A stretch of DNA of 33,398 bases from positions 1 through 33,398 of the forward strand of contig JAUMYU010000022.1 of NCBI GenBank assembly GCA_030528485.1. Direction: 5' to 3'. This DNA is from Comamonadaceae bacterium (GTDB lineage: Bacteria > Pseudomonadota > Gammaproteobacteria > Burkholderiales > Burkholderiaceae_C). Under the pieces are notes generated by a model, which saw nothing but the letters and a program-made list of their open reading frames with translations, was not told where the DNA came from and did not search any database. A program made the translations under genes and the position numbers. Of the stretch, positions 1 to 7,500 are shown piece by piece; the stretch's first letter is position 1; each line of letters opens with the position of its first letter.

Positions 1-131
1 TGAGCGCAGCTTTGCCTGGTTGGACAAGAACAGAAGGCTGTGGAAGAACTGCGAATGCCTGCTCAATACCAGCTTGCAGTTCATTCACCTTGCTTTCCTG
101 GCGCTCATCCTCAAAAGATCGTGAACAGGTT
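1..131 (+). mobile_element. Right end of an IS5-like insertion sequence
   Basis: The transposase stop codon overlaps GTGAACAGGTT (121-131), which resembles a terminal inverted repeat of this IS group. It is followed by CTAA (132-135), which would fit the YTAR-type target duplication of IS5 relatives. The left end is outside the window, so neither the inverted repeat nor the duplication can be confirmed. Confidence 0.45.
2..124 (+). CDS. IS5-family transposase, C-terminal part (cut by window edge)
   Basis: An open frame enters from the left edge and ends at TGA 122-124, giving 40 residues. It contains RSFAWLDKNRRLWKNCE followed by LNTSLQFIHLAFLALIL, the C-terminal signature of IS5-type DDE transposases; the glutamate just before RSFAWLD is probably the last acidic residue of the DDE triad (family knowledge). 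The rest of the gene lies outside the window, so it is unknown whether the copy is intact. A longer overlapping frame starting at 12 has no recognisable content. The fragment lies on the 3' side of the metQ-like gene, from which it is separated by a hairpin element. Confidence 0.72.
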   Translation, partial: ERSFAWLDKNRRLWKNCECLLNTSLQFIHLAFLALILKRS

Positions 132-150
132 CTAAGGGCTTTGCCCCGAA

Positions 151-182
151 GCGCAAAGTGCCTGCGTGCGGGCGCTTTGCGC
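151..182. repeat. GC-rich hairpin downstream of the IS end
   Basis: Arms GCGCAAAGTGCC (151-162) and GGCGCTTTGCGC (171-182) pair with one G-U position around an 8-nt loop. No T-run follows, so this is not a typical Rho-independent terminator. The stretch 125-307 has no convincing gene; it holds this hairpin and the element at 228-299. Confidence 0.4.
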
Positions 183-227
183 AGTTTCTCCTGGGGTTGT
201 AATGAGTGCAATGGGAATTTTTAAGGC

Positions 228-299
228 CAATAAAAAAATCCATTCATGTCAATATCAAAGCGACATGAATGGATTTTTGATTTTTCTTTGATTTGAAAT
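228..299 (+). repeat. AT-rich palindromic element, copy A (atypical), probable metQ terminator
   Basis: A perfect 17-bp stem, 234-250 with 262-278, encloses an 11-nt loop. The right flank (about 278-299, TTTCTTTGATTTGAAAT) matches the outer repeat of the other copies in this window. The central TTTYGGCA found in the other eight copies is absent, so membership rests on the outer arm and the strong inner stem. It starts 9 nt beyond the metQ stop codon, and A/T runs border the stem on both sides, so it can act as a terminator for metQ on the minus strand. Confidence 0.6.
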
Positions 300-307
300 A
301 AAGGCGA

Positions 308-1138
308 TTATTTTTGCAGCCAGGGGAAGTCGATCAGCTCGCCGTAGTGTTTGCGCAGCGTGGCGCGTACCTCGGGGCTTTGCTGGTAAATCTCGATGAA
401 TTGCAGGATGCGCGGGTCTTGGGCGCGTTCGGGTTTGGTTACCCAGCGGATGGCGTAGCGGCGCAGGTTTTCGGCGTCGGTGTTGTCGAAAAACAGCCCG
501 TCGGTTTCGGCAATGCCGGCCTGTTTGGCAAAGGTGGCGTAGGTGACGGAGGCGGTTACGTCATCGAAAGAGCGTGCGGCGTGCGCGCCTTCGATGGGGA
601 TGATGCGAATGTTTTTCGGGTTGGCGGTGATGTCTTCCAGCTTGGCTTGGGTCGTCACGCCGGACTTGAGCGTGATGAGCCCGGCCGATTGCAGCAGCAG
701 CAAGGCGCGCGCGGCGTTGACGGGGTCCGACGGAATGGCAATGGTGGCGCCCTCGGGCACGGCGTCGCTTTTTTTCAGCTTTTTGGAGTACAGGCCCATG
801 GTGGTCGAATAGCCGTAGGCAATGGGTGTGAGCTGGGCGTTTTGTTTCTGGTTGAACAACTGCAAAAACGGCGCGTGCTGGAAGAAGTTCACATCCACCG
901 CGCCATCGGCCACGGCGGTGTTGGGCAGCACCCAGTCGCTGAATTCCACCAATTGCACCTCCAGGCCCTGGGCCTTGGCTTGCTGGATGGCGACTTCCGT
1001 TGCTGCGTTGGCGACGACGGGGATGACGCCTACTTTGAGCGGTTTGCTCTCGCCTGCGGCCTGGGCCGCGCCCAGGGCAAAAGCGCAGCCGATGAGGGCC
1101 AGACGGCAGAGGTGGGAGAGGGGGCGGGAGGGGAGCAT
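308..1138 (-). CDS. metQ: MetQ/NlpA-family ABC transporter substrate-binding protein
   Basis: A periplasmic binding protein of 276 residues. The mature part begins near SKPLKVGVIPVVANAATEVA and contains DGAVDVNFFQHAPFL and YSTTMGLYSKKLK, typical of the NlpA/MetQ family, which binds methionine or related ligands for MetN-MetI importers. The chosen ATG (1138) gives a signal peptide; the frame continues upstream to 1303, but that extension is not signal-like. LIGC at residues 15-18 could be a lipobox, but the hydrophobic run continues to AQAA, so signal peptidase I cleavage is equally possible. No metN or metI is adjacent: ppsR lies 186 bp upstream and an IS end lies downstream. It is therefore an orphan in this window, and methionine specificity is inferred. 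Confidence 0.85.
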   Translation of the reverse strand: MLPSRPLSHLCRLALIGCAFALGAAQAAGESKPLKVGVIPVVANAATEVAIQQAKAQGLEVQLVEFSDWVLPNTAVADGAVDVNFFQHAPFLQLFNQKQNAQLTPIAYGYSTTMGLYSKKLKKSDAVPEGATIAIPSDPVNAARALLLLQSAGLITLKSGVTTQAKLEDITANPKNIRIIPIEGAHAARSFDDVTASVTYATFAKQAGIAETDGLFFDNTDAENLRRYAIRWVTKPERAQDPRILQFIEIYQQSPEVRATLRKHYGELIDFPWLQK

Positions 1139-1324
1139 GAGAGGCAGCCTTTCTGCGGTGGAGTGGGCCGTCGCTGGCGCAAAGCGGTGGCAAAGGCTGG
1201 CTGGTCGGCCATGCGCTGGGGCAACAAGCAATGGCAGCGGCGCATGGACGATGGCGGGACGGCGGGGTTGAATCGAGCCGCGCAGTATAGGCTGCGCGAT
1301 CAAGGGGCCGGGCGCGTGGGGGCG

Positions 1325-2149
1325 TTACTGCACGGCCATGCGGCCGGGCAGCAGCTCTTGCAAGATGGTGGTGGAGATTTCTTCAATCGATTTGGTGGTG
1401 GTGGAGAGCCAATTGACCCCCGCGCGGCGCATCATGCTTTCGGCCTCGTGCACTTCCATGCGGCAGTTTTCCAGGCTGGCGTAGCGCGAGCCGGGGCGGC
1501 GCTCGTTGCGGATTTCCGAAAGGCGCTCGGGCAGGATGGTCAGGCCAAAGAGCTTTTTCTTCAGCGGCGCCAGCGCGGCGGGCAGTTGGCGGCGCTCGAA
1601 ATCTTCCGGAATCAGCGGGTAATTGGCCACTTTCAGCCCGTACTGCATGGCCAGGTACAGGCTGGTGGGGGTTTTGCCGCTGCGGCTTACGCCCACCAGG
1701 ATCACGTCGGCGCTGGCCAGATCGGTGTTGGATTGGCCGTCGTCGTGCGCCAGCGTGTAGTTGATGGCCTCCATGCGGTCGGAGTATTCCTTGCTTTTGC
1801 TGATATCGGTGAAGCGGCCCACGCGGTGGTGCGATTTGATGCCCAGCTCCTCCTCCAGCGGGCGCACAAAGCGGCCGAACATGTCCATCACCAGCGCCTG
1901 GCAATGTTGGGCGAACACTTCCTGCACTTCGGGGTTGACCAGCGTGGTGAAGACGATGGGCTTGTGCTTGTCCAGATCAAAGCTGTGGTTGATCTGGCGG
2001 ATGGCCTGATGGGCTTTGTCCACCGTGTCCACAAACGGCAGGCGCACTCTGCGCGAATCCATATCAAACTGGGCCAGGATGGCGTTGCCGAACATTTCGG
2101 CGGTGATGCCGGTGCCGTCGGAGACGAAATACGTGGTGCGCTTGGGCAT
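1325..2149 (-). CDS. ppsR: Phosphoenolpyruvate synthase regulatory protein (bifunctional kinase/pyrophosphorylase)
   Basis: A 274-residue DUF299/PpsR protein. Family members reversibly phosphorylate PEP synthase on a threonine, using ADP to inactivate it and Pi to reactivate it, and so control gluconeogenic flux. The sequence shows FVSDGTGITAEMFGNAILAQ at the N terminus and the P-loop GVSRSGKT near residues 153-160. ATG 2149 is preferred over an in-frame TTG at 2164 because homologues begin just before the RTxxFVSDGTG block. The Shine-Dalgarno is weak. The gene is divergent from folA across 142 bp. The partner ppsA, which commonly lies divergent to ppsR in related bacteria, is not in this window. 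Confidence 0.93.
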   Translation of the reverse strand: MPKRTTYFVSDGTGITAEMFGNAILAQFDMDSRRVRLPFVDTVDKAHQAIRQINHSFDLDKHKPIVFTTLVNPEVQEVFAQHCQALVMDMFGRFVRPLEEELGIKSHHRVGRFTDISKSKEYSDRMEAINYTLAHDDGQSNTDLASADVILVGVSRSGKTPTSLYLAMQYGLKVANYPLIPEDFERRQLPAALAPLKKKLFGLTILPERLSEIRNERRPGSRYASLENCRMEVHEAESMMRRAGVNWLSTTTKSIEEISTTILQELLPGRMAVQ

Positions 2150-2291
2150 GGTTTTTTCAGTCAAACATAGGGGAAGAACAACGGGGCATCATAGAGCGAG
2201 TTGTGCGCCCGTCTCCTCCGGGTGCAGGGCGCTGTTGCAGTATGCTCTGCGCCCTTTTCAGAACCACAGCCCCGCGCCCTCGCTTTCGCCT

Positions 2292-2882
2292 ATGACTCTC
2301 GCCCCCGTGCGCCTTGCCCTGATTGCCGCTGTTGCCGCCAATGGCGTGATCGGGCGCGAGGGCGGCATGCCTTGGCATTTGCCGCAAGACTTTCGCTACT
2401 TCAAGAACCAGACCATGGGTTGGCCCATGGTGATGGGCCGCCGCACTTGGGCGTCGCTGCCCGGCCTGCTGCCCGGTCGGCCCCACGTGGTGCTCTCCTC
2501 GCAGCCGCTGGACTTGCCGCCGGGCGCTTACCTTGCCGCCGATTGGGGGCAGGCCCGGCGCTTGGCCAGCGCCCTGGCCGTCAAGACCGATGCGGCCATG
2601 GCCGGGCGCACGCCCACCGTTTTCGTCATCGGCGGGGCGCAGTTGTACGCCCTGGCATTGCCCGAGGCCAGCGATTTGTATTTGACGGAAATTGCGGCGC
2701 AGGTGCAGGGCGATACCGTTTTTCCCGCTTGGGATCGCAGCGCATTCGTGGAAATGTCCCGCCACCCCCAGCATGGGCCGTTGCAGGCGGACGGCGCGCC
2801 CGTGCGCTTCGATTTCGTGCATTACCAGCGCCGCGCCGATGGCGCTGCCCGCCGCTGCGCAAGGCCCGCCTGTGTGCCCTGA
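2292..2882 (+). CDS. folA: Dihydrofolate reductase
   Basis: A 196-residue DHFR that reduces dihydrofolate to tetrahydrofolate with NADPH in the cytoplasm. Visible motifs are NGVIGREGGMPWHLPQDFRY near residues 17-36, with the active-site acid at Asp33; MVMGRRTWASLP for NADPH binding; and FVIGGAQLYALALP. ATG 2292 places the family N terminus correctly; the open frame upstream to 2016 is antisense to ppsR and not DHFR-like. No clear Shine-Dalgarno is visible. After the usual end near FDFVHYQRR there is a short Arg/Cys/Pro-rich tail of about 14 residues. coaD follows after 42 bp on the same strand, so the two are probably cotranscribed. Confidence 0.93.
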   Translation: MTLAPVRLALIAAVAANGVIGREGGMPWHLPQDFRYFKNQTMGWPMVMGRRTWASLPGLLPGRPHVVLSSQPLDLPPGAYLAADWGQARRLASALAVKTDAAMAGRTPTVFVIGGAQLYALALPEASDLYLTEIAAQVQGDTVFPAWDRSAFVEMSRHPQHGPLQADGAPVRFDFVHYQRRADGAARRCARPACVP

Positions 2883-2924
2883 TGCAGGGGTGTTTTTCTC
2901 TTTCCCGCCCAAAGGACTTTTGCC

Positions 2925-3431
2925 ATGCCCTCTGCCGCCACCCTGGCTGTTTTCCCCGGCACGTTTGACCCCATCACGCGCGGCCATGAGGAGATGATCC
3001 GCCGCGCTGCGCGCATGTTCGACCGCTTCATCGTCGCCGTGGCCGCCGGGCACCACAAGAAAACCCTGTTCACCCTGGCCGAGCGCATGGAGATGGCGCG
3101 CCAGGTGCTGGCCGATGTGCCCCATCTGAGCGTGCACAGCTTTGACGGCCTGATGTGCGATTTCATGCGCCAGCAAGGCGCCCACGTCATGGTGCGGGGC
3201 GTGCGCGGGGTGATGGATTTTGATTACGAAGTCCAGCTCGCGGGCATGAACCGCAAGCTCATGCCGGAGGCGGAAACCATTTTCATGACGCCATCGGAGC
3301 AGTATCAATACGTCAGCAGCACCTACGTGCGCGAAATCGCCACCCTGGGCGGCGAGGTGGACTCTTTCGTGGCCCCGCTGGTTTATGAACGCCTGTGCGC
3401 CCGTGTTGCGGAGCGCGCGGCGCAGGCGTAG
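2925..3431 (+). CDS. coaD: Phosphopantetheine adenylyltransferase
   Basis: A 168-residue CoaD, which transfers AMP from ATP to 4'-phosphopantetheine in coenzyme A synthesis. The nucleotidyltransferase signature is present: PGTFDPITRGHEEM with the TxGH motif at residues 18-21, VRGVRGVMDFDYE, and YVSSTYVREIATLGG near the C terminus. The length is normal for the family. AAAGGA (2911-2916) is a well-placed ribosome binding site for ATG 2925. It is the second gene of a likely folA-coaD unit. One base after the TAG stop an AT-rich repeat element begins, followed by a strong bidirectional terminator shared with the convergent RNA-binding protein gene. Confidence 0.95.
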   Translation: MPSAATLAVFPGTFDPITRGHEEMIRRAARMFDRFIVAVAAGHHKKTLFTLAERMEMARQVLADVPHLSVHSFDGLMCDFMRQQGAHVMVRGVRGVMDFDYEVQLAGMNRKLMPEAETIFMTPSEQYQYVSSTYVREIATLGGEVDSFVAPLVYERLCARVAERAAQA

Positions 3432-3432
3432 C

Positions 3433-3514
3433 AAAATTCCAATTCAATAGGAAACAAAATCCACTTGTTTTGGCTTGATGGGGGTGAAGTGGATTTTCTG
3501 TTGATCTAAAATAA
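3433..3514 (+). repeat. AT-rich palindromic element, copy B
   Basis: The outer left arm is AAAATTCCAATTCAATAGGA, nearly identical to the left end of the copy at 17107. An inner perfect 11-bp stem (AAAATCCACTT 3456-3466 with AAGTGGATTTT 3487-3497) encloses a 20-nt loop holding the core TTTTGGCT. It begins one base after the coaD stop codon, between convergent genes. Confidence 0.75.
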
Positions 3515-3551
3515 AAAACCGGCTTGAAGGCGAACTTCAAGCCGGTTTTTT
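3513..3551. terminator. Bidirectional Rho-independent terminator between coaD and the RRM gene
   Basis: A perfect 17-bp stem pairs AAAAAACCGGCTTGAAG (3513-3529) with its complement at 3535-3551 around the loop GCGAA. The A-run on one side and T-run on the other give a U-tract in both directions, which suits the convergent genes on either side. Confidence 0.92.
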
Positions 3552-3603
3552 CTGCAGGGCCAGCGCGGCTCAAGCCGCGATCAGGGCTGGCGCAGGCAGG
3601 CGA

Positions 3604-3957
3604 TCAATAGCTGTCGTGGTTTTGCTGGCCGCCACGGTTGTTGCCGTAAGGGCTGCGGAAACCGCCGGGGCGCTGGCCGCCGCCAAAACCGCTGCGCGGG
3701 GGGCGTGGCTCCAGCGGGCGCGCTTCGTTCACGACGAGGCTGCGCCCGCCCATGTCCTGCCCATGCATGCCGTTGATGGCGGCCTGGGCTTCGGCTTCGG
3801 AAGCCATCTCCACAAAGCCAAACCCTTTGGAGCGGCCGCTGTCGCGCTCCATCATGACCTTGGCGCTGACGACGGCGCCGAATTGGCTGAAGGTTTGTTC
3901 GAGCTCGCCATCGCGAACGGAATACGGCAGATTGCCGACGTAAAGCTTGTTGCCCAT
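3604..3957 (-). CDS. RRM-domain glycine-rich RNA-binding protein
   Basis: A 117-residue protein with one RNA recognition motif. RNP2 is LYVGNL (residues 5-10) and RNP1 is KGFGFVEM (44-51). A short Gly/Arg/Pro-rich tail follows (RSGFGGGQRPGGF). Small single-RRM proteins of this type occur in many beta- and cyanobacteria and are often cold-inducible RNA chaperones; that role is inferred from the family. ATG 3957 is preceded by a strong AAGGAG. The frame stays open to 4050, but the extension lacks RRM character. It converges on coaD through a shared terminator. The 237 bp upstream (3958-4194) holds no gene and should carry its promoter and 5' leader. Confidence 0.9.
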   Translation of the reverse strand: MGNKLYVGNLPYSVRDGELEQTFSQFGAVVSAKVMMERDSGRSKGFGFVEMASEAEAQAAINGMHGQDMGGRSLVVNEARPLEPRPPRSGFGGGQRPGGFRSPYGNNRGGQQNHDSY

Positions 3958-4194
3958 GCGGGAACTCCTTGAAAACTGATGACCGAAGCGATGGGGCCCG
4001 GAGCAGGGCAACAAACATTTCCCTGAAATTCGCACGAAACCATTTAACACCGCACTGTGGTTGCGGCCAAAGGTGGAAAAAACTGCCCTCCCGCCTCTGG
4101 CCGCGCGCCATTATCACTGACAAATATCCGCAAATGCCTGCTGGTTTGCGCTCCGAGTGGGGGCAAGCGGCAAATTCGGCGCCGTTTGTCGCCT

Positions 4195-5466
4195 TTAGGT
4201 GGTCTTTTGCGGCGGCAGCGCGGGCAAAGTCAGCACAAACACGGCGCCGCCGCCTTCGCGGCCTTCGCAGCGCACGCTGCCGCCGTGGCGTTGGGCGATG
4301 GTGCTGACCAGCGCCAGGCCCAGGCCGACGCCGCCGGATCGCTCGCTGGCGCCGGGGGCGCGGTAAAACGGCTCGAAGATGCGCTGGCGCAGCTCGGCGG
4401 GCACGCCGGGGCCGCAGTCGCTGACGTGGATGGCGATGTGCTCCGCAGGGCGGGCGGGCGTGGCGGGCAGCCAATGCAAGGCCAGCTCGACGGGGCCTTC
4501 GCTGTAGCGGCGGGCGTTCTCCAGCAGGTTGCGGATGGCGCGGCGCAGCAGCTTGGCTTCGCCCAGCACTTCCATCGTCCAGCCGCCTTCGGGGGCGGGC
4601 GAGGCCAGCTCCAGCTCGGCGCCAACGCGCGCGGCTTCTTCTGCGGCCAGGCCGATGATGTCCACGCCTTCGGTGGCCAGGGCGACGTCGTCGGCCAGAT
4701 CCAGGCGGCTGGAGAGCAGGATTTCATCAATCAGTTGGTCCAGCTCGGCGATGTTGCGCTGGATTTCCTGCCGCGCGGCCTGGCTCGGGCCCGCGCCTGT
4801 TTCGGCCAGTTCCAGCCCCATGCGGATGCGCGCCAGTGGCGAGCGCAGCTCGTGCGAGGCGTTGGCCAGCAGGGTTTTGTGCGCGCGCACCAGGGTTTCA
4901 ATGCGCGAGGCGGCGGCGTTGAATTGCCCGGCCAGGTCGGCCACTTCGTCCGCGCCATCGATGGGCATGCGCACGGAGAGATCGCCCGCGCCGAATTTCT
5001 GCACGTTCAGCCGCAGCGTTTCCAGCCGCTTCATCAGGTGGCGGATGATGGGAAAGACGCCGATGACTACCGAGAGGCCCACCAGCCCCAGCAGCCACAG
5101 GTAGCCAAAGGGGGGGGCCAACAGCAACAGCTCCCAGTCGCTGGGCATGCGCGGCGGTGGGCGATCGCCCGCGCGCGGGGCGAATTTGGCGATGTATTCG
5201 TGGCCCTGGTCGGTGGTGATGCCCAGCGAAAAGCCGCTGTCGTCGCTGGGGATATACAGCGACAGCCCGCGAATGGGGGGCTGAGGCTCATCGATGCGGG
5301 TGATGACGACTTCGCGCGGGGTGATGGTGCGCACGCGGTCGTTGCGTTGCTGCGCGACTTTCCAGCCCCAGGCGGCCACCAGCATCAGCAGGGCCACGCA
5401 ACCGACGACGGCCAGCCAGATGCGCAAGTACATGCGTTGGGAAAAGGGGTTGTTGCGCAAGGCCAC
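4195..5466 (-). CDS. Two-component sensor histidine kinase
   Basis: A 423-residue membrane kinase. It has a transmembrane segment at about 15-35, a short periplasmic domain (about 40-112), a second segment at about 113-140, HAMP at about 141-195, then the H-box LLANASHELRSPL with phospho-acceptor His205, N-box RNLLENARRYS (312-322), G1 DCGPGVP (350-356), F-box FEPFYR and G2 GGVGLGLALV. The layout resembles the RstB/CpxA/BaeS group; the stimulus is unknown. The start is GTG 5466 with CAGGA a few bases upstream; Met12 (5433) is an alternative. It follows the response regulator on the same strand after 115 bp, but an AT-rich palindromic element fills that gap, so kinase expression may be partly uncoupled from the regulator. 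Confidence 0.93.
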   Translation of the reverse strand: MALRNNPFSQRMYLRIWLAVVGCVALLMLVAAWGWKVAQQRNDRVRTITPREVVITRIDEPQPPIRGLSLYIPSDDSGFSLGITTDQGHEYIAKFAPRAGDRPPPRMPSDWELLLLAPPFGYLWLLGLVGLSVVIGVFPIIRHLMKRLETLRLNVQKFGAGDLSVRMPIDGADEVADLAGQFNAAASRIETLVRAHKTLLANASHELRSPLARIRMGLELAETGAGPSQAARQEIQRNIAELDQLIDEILLSSRLDLADDVALATEGVDIIGLAAEEAARVGAELELASPAPEGGWTMEVLGEAKLLRRAIRNLLENARRYSEGPVELALHWLPATPARPAEHIAIHVSDCGPGVPAELRQRIFEPFYRAPGASERSGGVGLGLALVSTIAQRHGGSVRCEGREGGGAVFVLTLPALPPQKTT

Positions 5467-5494
5467 GGCGGTGTCCTGGTGTGTAGCGGGCTTT

Positions 5495-5569
5495 AATTTT
5501 ACATATCAAAAGAAAACAAATGCGCCTGTTTTGGCATGATAGTATTTGTTTTGATTTTCTTTTGATTTG
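5495..5569 (+). repeat. AT-rich palindromic element, copy C, inside a two-component operon
   Basis: The outer arms are ATATCAAAAGAAAACAAAT (5503-5521) and an imperfect complement at 5544-5566. Within them AAAACAAAT (5513-5521) pairs with ATTTGTTTT (5544-5552) around a 22-nt loop holding CCTGTTTTGGCATGAT. It fills most of the gap between the response regulator and the kinase gene. Confidence 0.8.
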
Positions 5570-5581
5570 CTTGATTGGGGA

Positions 5582-6316
5582 TCAGTCTTGCTGCTTGGCA
5601 AAGACGTAGCCCACGCCGCGCACGGTGAGGATGCGGCGGGGGTTTTTGATGTCGGTTTCGATGGCGGCGCGAATGCGGCCCATGTGCACGTCGATGGAGC
5701 GGTCGAACGCCTCCAGCTCCCGGCCGCGCACGGCCTCCATGATTTGATCGCGCGTGAGCACGCGCCCGGCGCGCTCGGCCATGGTCACCAGCAGGTCGAA
5801 CTGGTAGGAGGTCAGCTCTGCCAGGCGCTCGCCCACGGTGACGGTGCGCGCGCTGCGATCGATTTTGAGCGAGCCAAATTGCATGACGTCGTGCTCGCCG
5901 CCGGGCGAGGCGCCGACTTGCTGGCGGCGCAACAGGGCGCGGATGCGCGCCAGCAGCTCGCGCGGTTCAAAGGGTTTGGGCAGGTAGTCATCGGCGCCGA
6001 TTTCCAGCCCGATCACGCGGTCCATGGGATCGCCCTTGGCCGTGAGCATGAGAACGGGCAGGCGCGCCGCCGCGGTGGGCAGCGTGCGGATGTGGCGGCA
6101 GACGTCCAGGCCATCCATGTCCGGCAGCATCAAGTCCAACAGCACCAGGGCGGGCAGTTGCTCCCCGCTTTTGTGCTGCAAATAGGCCAGGCCGGTTTGT
6201 GCGTCGGGCGCGTGCTCAATGCGAAAGCCCGATTGCGCCAGGTATTCGGACACCATTTGCGCCAGGCGCGCGTCATCCTCAATCATCAAAATGGTGCTGT
6301 TGAGGGAAGGATTCAT
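5582..6316 (-). CDS. OmpR-family response regulator
   Basis: A 244-residue regulator. The receiver domain (about 8-125) has the acidic pair at Asp14-Asp15, phospho-acceptor Asp61 in LLDLMLPDMDG, Thr92 and Lys114 in DDYLPKPFEP. A winged-helix DNA-binding domain occupies about 145-240, with LTSYQFDLLVTMAERAGRV and ending in LTVRGVGYVFA. It is encoded upstream of, and in the same direction as, the histidine kinase, which is its likely partner. The sequence resembles RstA/OmpR-type regulators, but target genes cannot be read from the window. The gene begins 115 bp after the end of zapD. Confidence 0.94.
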   Translation of the reverse strand: MNPSLNSTILMIEDDARLAQMVSEYLAQSGFRIEHAPDAQTGLAYLQHKSGEQLPALVLLDLMLPDMDGLDVCRHIRTLPTAAARLPVLMLTAKGDPMDRVIGLEIGADDYLPKPFEPRELLARIRALLRRQQVGASPGGEHDVMQFGSLKIDRSARTVTVGERLAELTSYQFDLLVTMAERAGRVLTRDQIMEAVRGRELEAFDRSIDVHMGRIRAAIETDIKNPRRILTVRGVGYVFAKQQD

Positions 6317-6431
6317 GGCAATGCTTCAAGTAAAAAGCGCGAACTATCGGCCCGCTGGAAGGCTGCACGGTTGGCCTGGCGTAAACCGCAGGTAAAAAGC
6401 GGTGGCTGAGGTGGGGCAAGCCGGCTGCCGC

Positions 6432-7190
6432 TTACAAGCCGCAAATGGCCACTTCCAGCGAGAGGTCTTTCTGGGTGGGCACGGGTTTGCCTTCACGCCC
6501 TTGCTCCATGAAGCGCACCGACACCAGCAGCCGGTTGGCGCTGATCTCGGGCGTGACGTCATCGCGCGGATCGACCCACAAACGCAGGAGCTGAAACCCC
6601 CGCGTAGGTGGCAGGTTTTGCTGGAACTGGCCGCGCGTGACGGCGACGCGGTGGGCGGTGCCGGTGTCGCGGATGAGCTTGAGCAGCAGAAAAACCGTGT
6701 CGGCCACGGGCGTGAGGCTGTTGGCCCAGGTTTCCAGATCACGTAGCCGCGTGGCCGAAGGGCGGTGCAGCCAATGGTGAAACAGCGGCAAATCAAAGTT
6801 GCACACCCCGCCTGGAATGCCCATGCGGCTGCGAATCTGGGTGAGCCATTCGCTGCCATCAAGCAACTGGCCGGGCTTGCCGGCCATGGTGGTGAGGTTT
6901 TTGGCGCAGTAGTCGATGCGGGTGAAGATGCGATCGAGCACGCTGTGGTCGATGTCCGGGTAGTCCTTGTAGATTTGGAGCGCGGCGCGCTGGCGCTCCA
7001 AATCCTTGAGCATGTCGGTTTTGAGGTCGGTGCGCGCGGCCACATCGGCGGCCTCGAAAATGGTTTGCAGCGCGTATTGGTGGTCGATGACGTCGGAGCG
7101 GCCCAGCAGCTCTTGCAAACGCAGCAGCAGATACTCCAGACGCAGGTAGGTCCGGATGCGTTCGTTAAAGGGGTATTCGTAAAGTATCAC
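6432..7190 (-). CDS. zapD: Cell division protein ZapD
   Basis: A 252-residue DUF1342/YacF protein. ZapD binds and bundles FtsZ filaments at the division ring. The N-terminal block ILYEYPFNERIRTYLRLEYL and later FDLPLFHHWLH and RGFQLLRLWVDP are diagnostic. The start is GTG 7190, because family members begin directly with (M/V)ILYEYPF; the open frame runs to 7355, but that extension is not conserved-looking. A purine-rich GAGGGCCAGGGCA precedes the GTG. In related genomes zapD often sits with coaE and yacG; neither is seen here. The 115 bp between zapD and the downstream regulator contains no gene. Confidence 0.92.
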   Translation of the reverse strand: MILYEYPFNERIRTYLRLEYLLLRLQELLGRSDVIDHQYALQTIFEAADVAARTDLKTDMLKDLERQRAALQIYKDYPDIDHSVLDRIFTRIDYCAKNLTTMAGKPGQLLDGSEWLTQIRSRMGIPGGVCNFDLPLFHHWLHRPSATRLRDLETWANSLTPVADTVFLLLKLIRDTGTAHRVAVTRGQFQQNLPPTRGFQLLRLWVDPRDDVTPEISANRLLVSVRFMEQGREGKPVPTQKDLSLEVAICGL

Positions 7191-7500
7191 CTGCCCTGGC
7201 CCTCGTCGTGCGATGTTCTTGCTGCCTTGGATGGCATGAGAGCCTGTTCGCCATCGTTGCACGGTGACAAGCGGCGGATGGGGTGGTTGGTGGCGTTGCA
7301 AATGCCAGACCGCATCGCGCGCATGCGTGCCGAAATCCTGAACAGGCCCTTGCATTTTTGTTGCAAGCCTTTGATTCGTATATGAATAGTCGATTCTAGT
7401 GCAGAAGCGGGGCGGGCTTGCGATCGGCTTTTGCCCTGCTGGCTGACAAGGCGCAAAAAAACCGCCACGAAGGCGGTTTGGGGTTTGTGCACCAGGCGAA
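7191..7500. other. 310-bp gene-free interval between rplI and zapD
   Basis: No convincing coding frame is present. It holds the rplI terminator (7455-7479), a putative minus-strand promoter region for zapD that is AT-rich around 7360-7400, and a 110-bp segment (7240-7349) bounded by GAGCCTGTTC and GAACAGGCCC. Those two ends are inverted repeats matching at 9 of 10 positions and resemble the IS end at 121-131. Confidence 0.5.
7455..7479 (-). terminator. Rho-independent terminator of rpsF-rpsR-rplI
   Basis: AAACCGCC (7459-7466) pairs with GGCGGTTT (7472-7479) around a 5-nt loop. Read on the minus strand the stem is followed by a run of T (complement of 7455-7461). It starts 22 nt after the rplI stop codon. 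Confidence 0.85.

Noticed and set aside
12-224. 70-codon frame at the left end
   Set aside because: Out of register with the recognisable transposase C terminus that covers the same bases.
1280-1297. GCGCAG...CTGCGC palindrome around a TATACT-like box upstream of metQ
   Set aside because: Could be a promoter with operator, but no -35 is found and short GC palindromes are common in this sequence.
314-2170. Long plus-strand open frame of 618 codons
   Set aside because: Antisense to metQ and ppsR; Gly/Ala/His-rich shadow composition caused by GC-rich codon use, with no family motif.
4057-5496. 479-codon plus-strand open frame
   Set aside because: Antisense to the histidine kinase, whose H, N, G1 and G2 boxes are all intact.
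7328-7336. Lone TTTCGGCA match (minus strand), and a similar one at 8839-8847
   Set aside because: The degenerate 8-mer is expected about twice by chance in this window on both strands; neither has the AT-rich outer arms of the element family.
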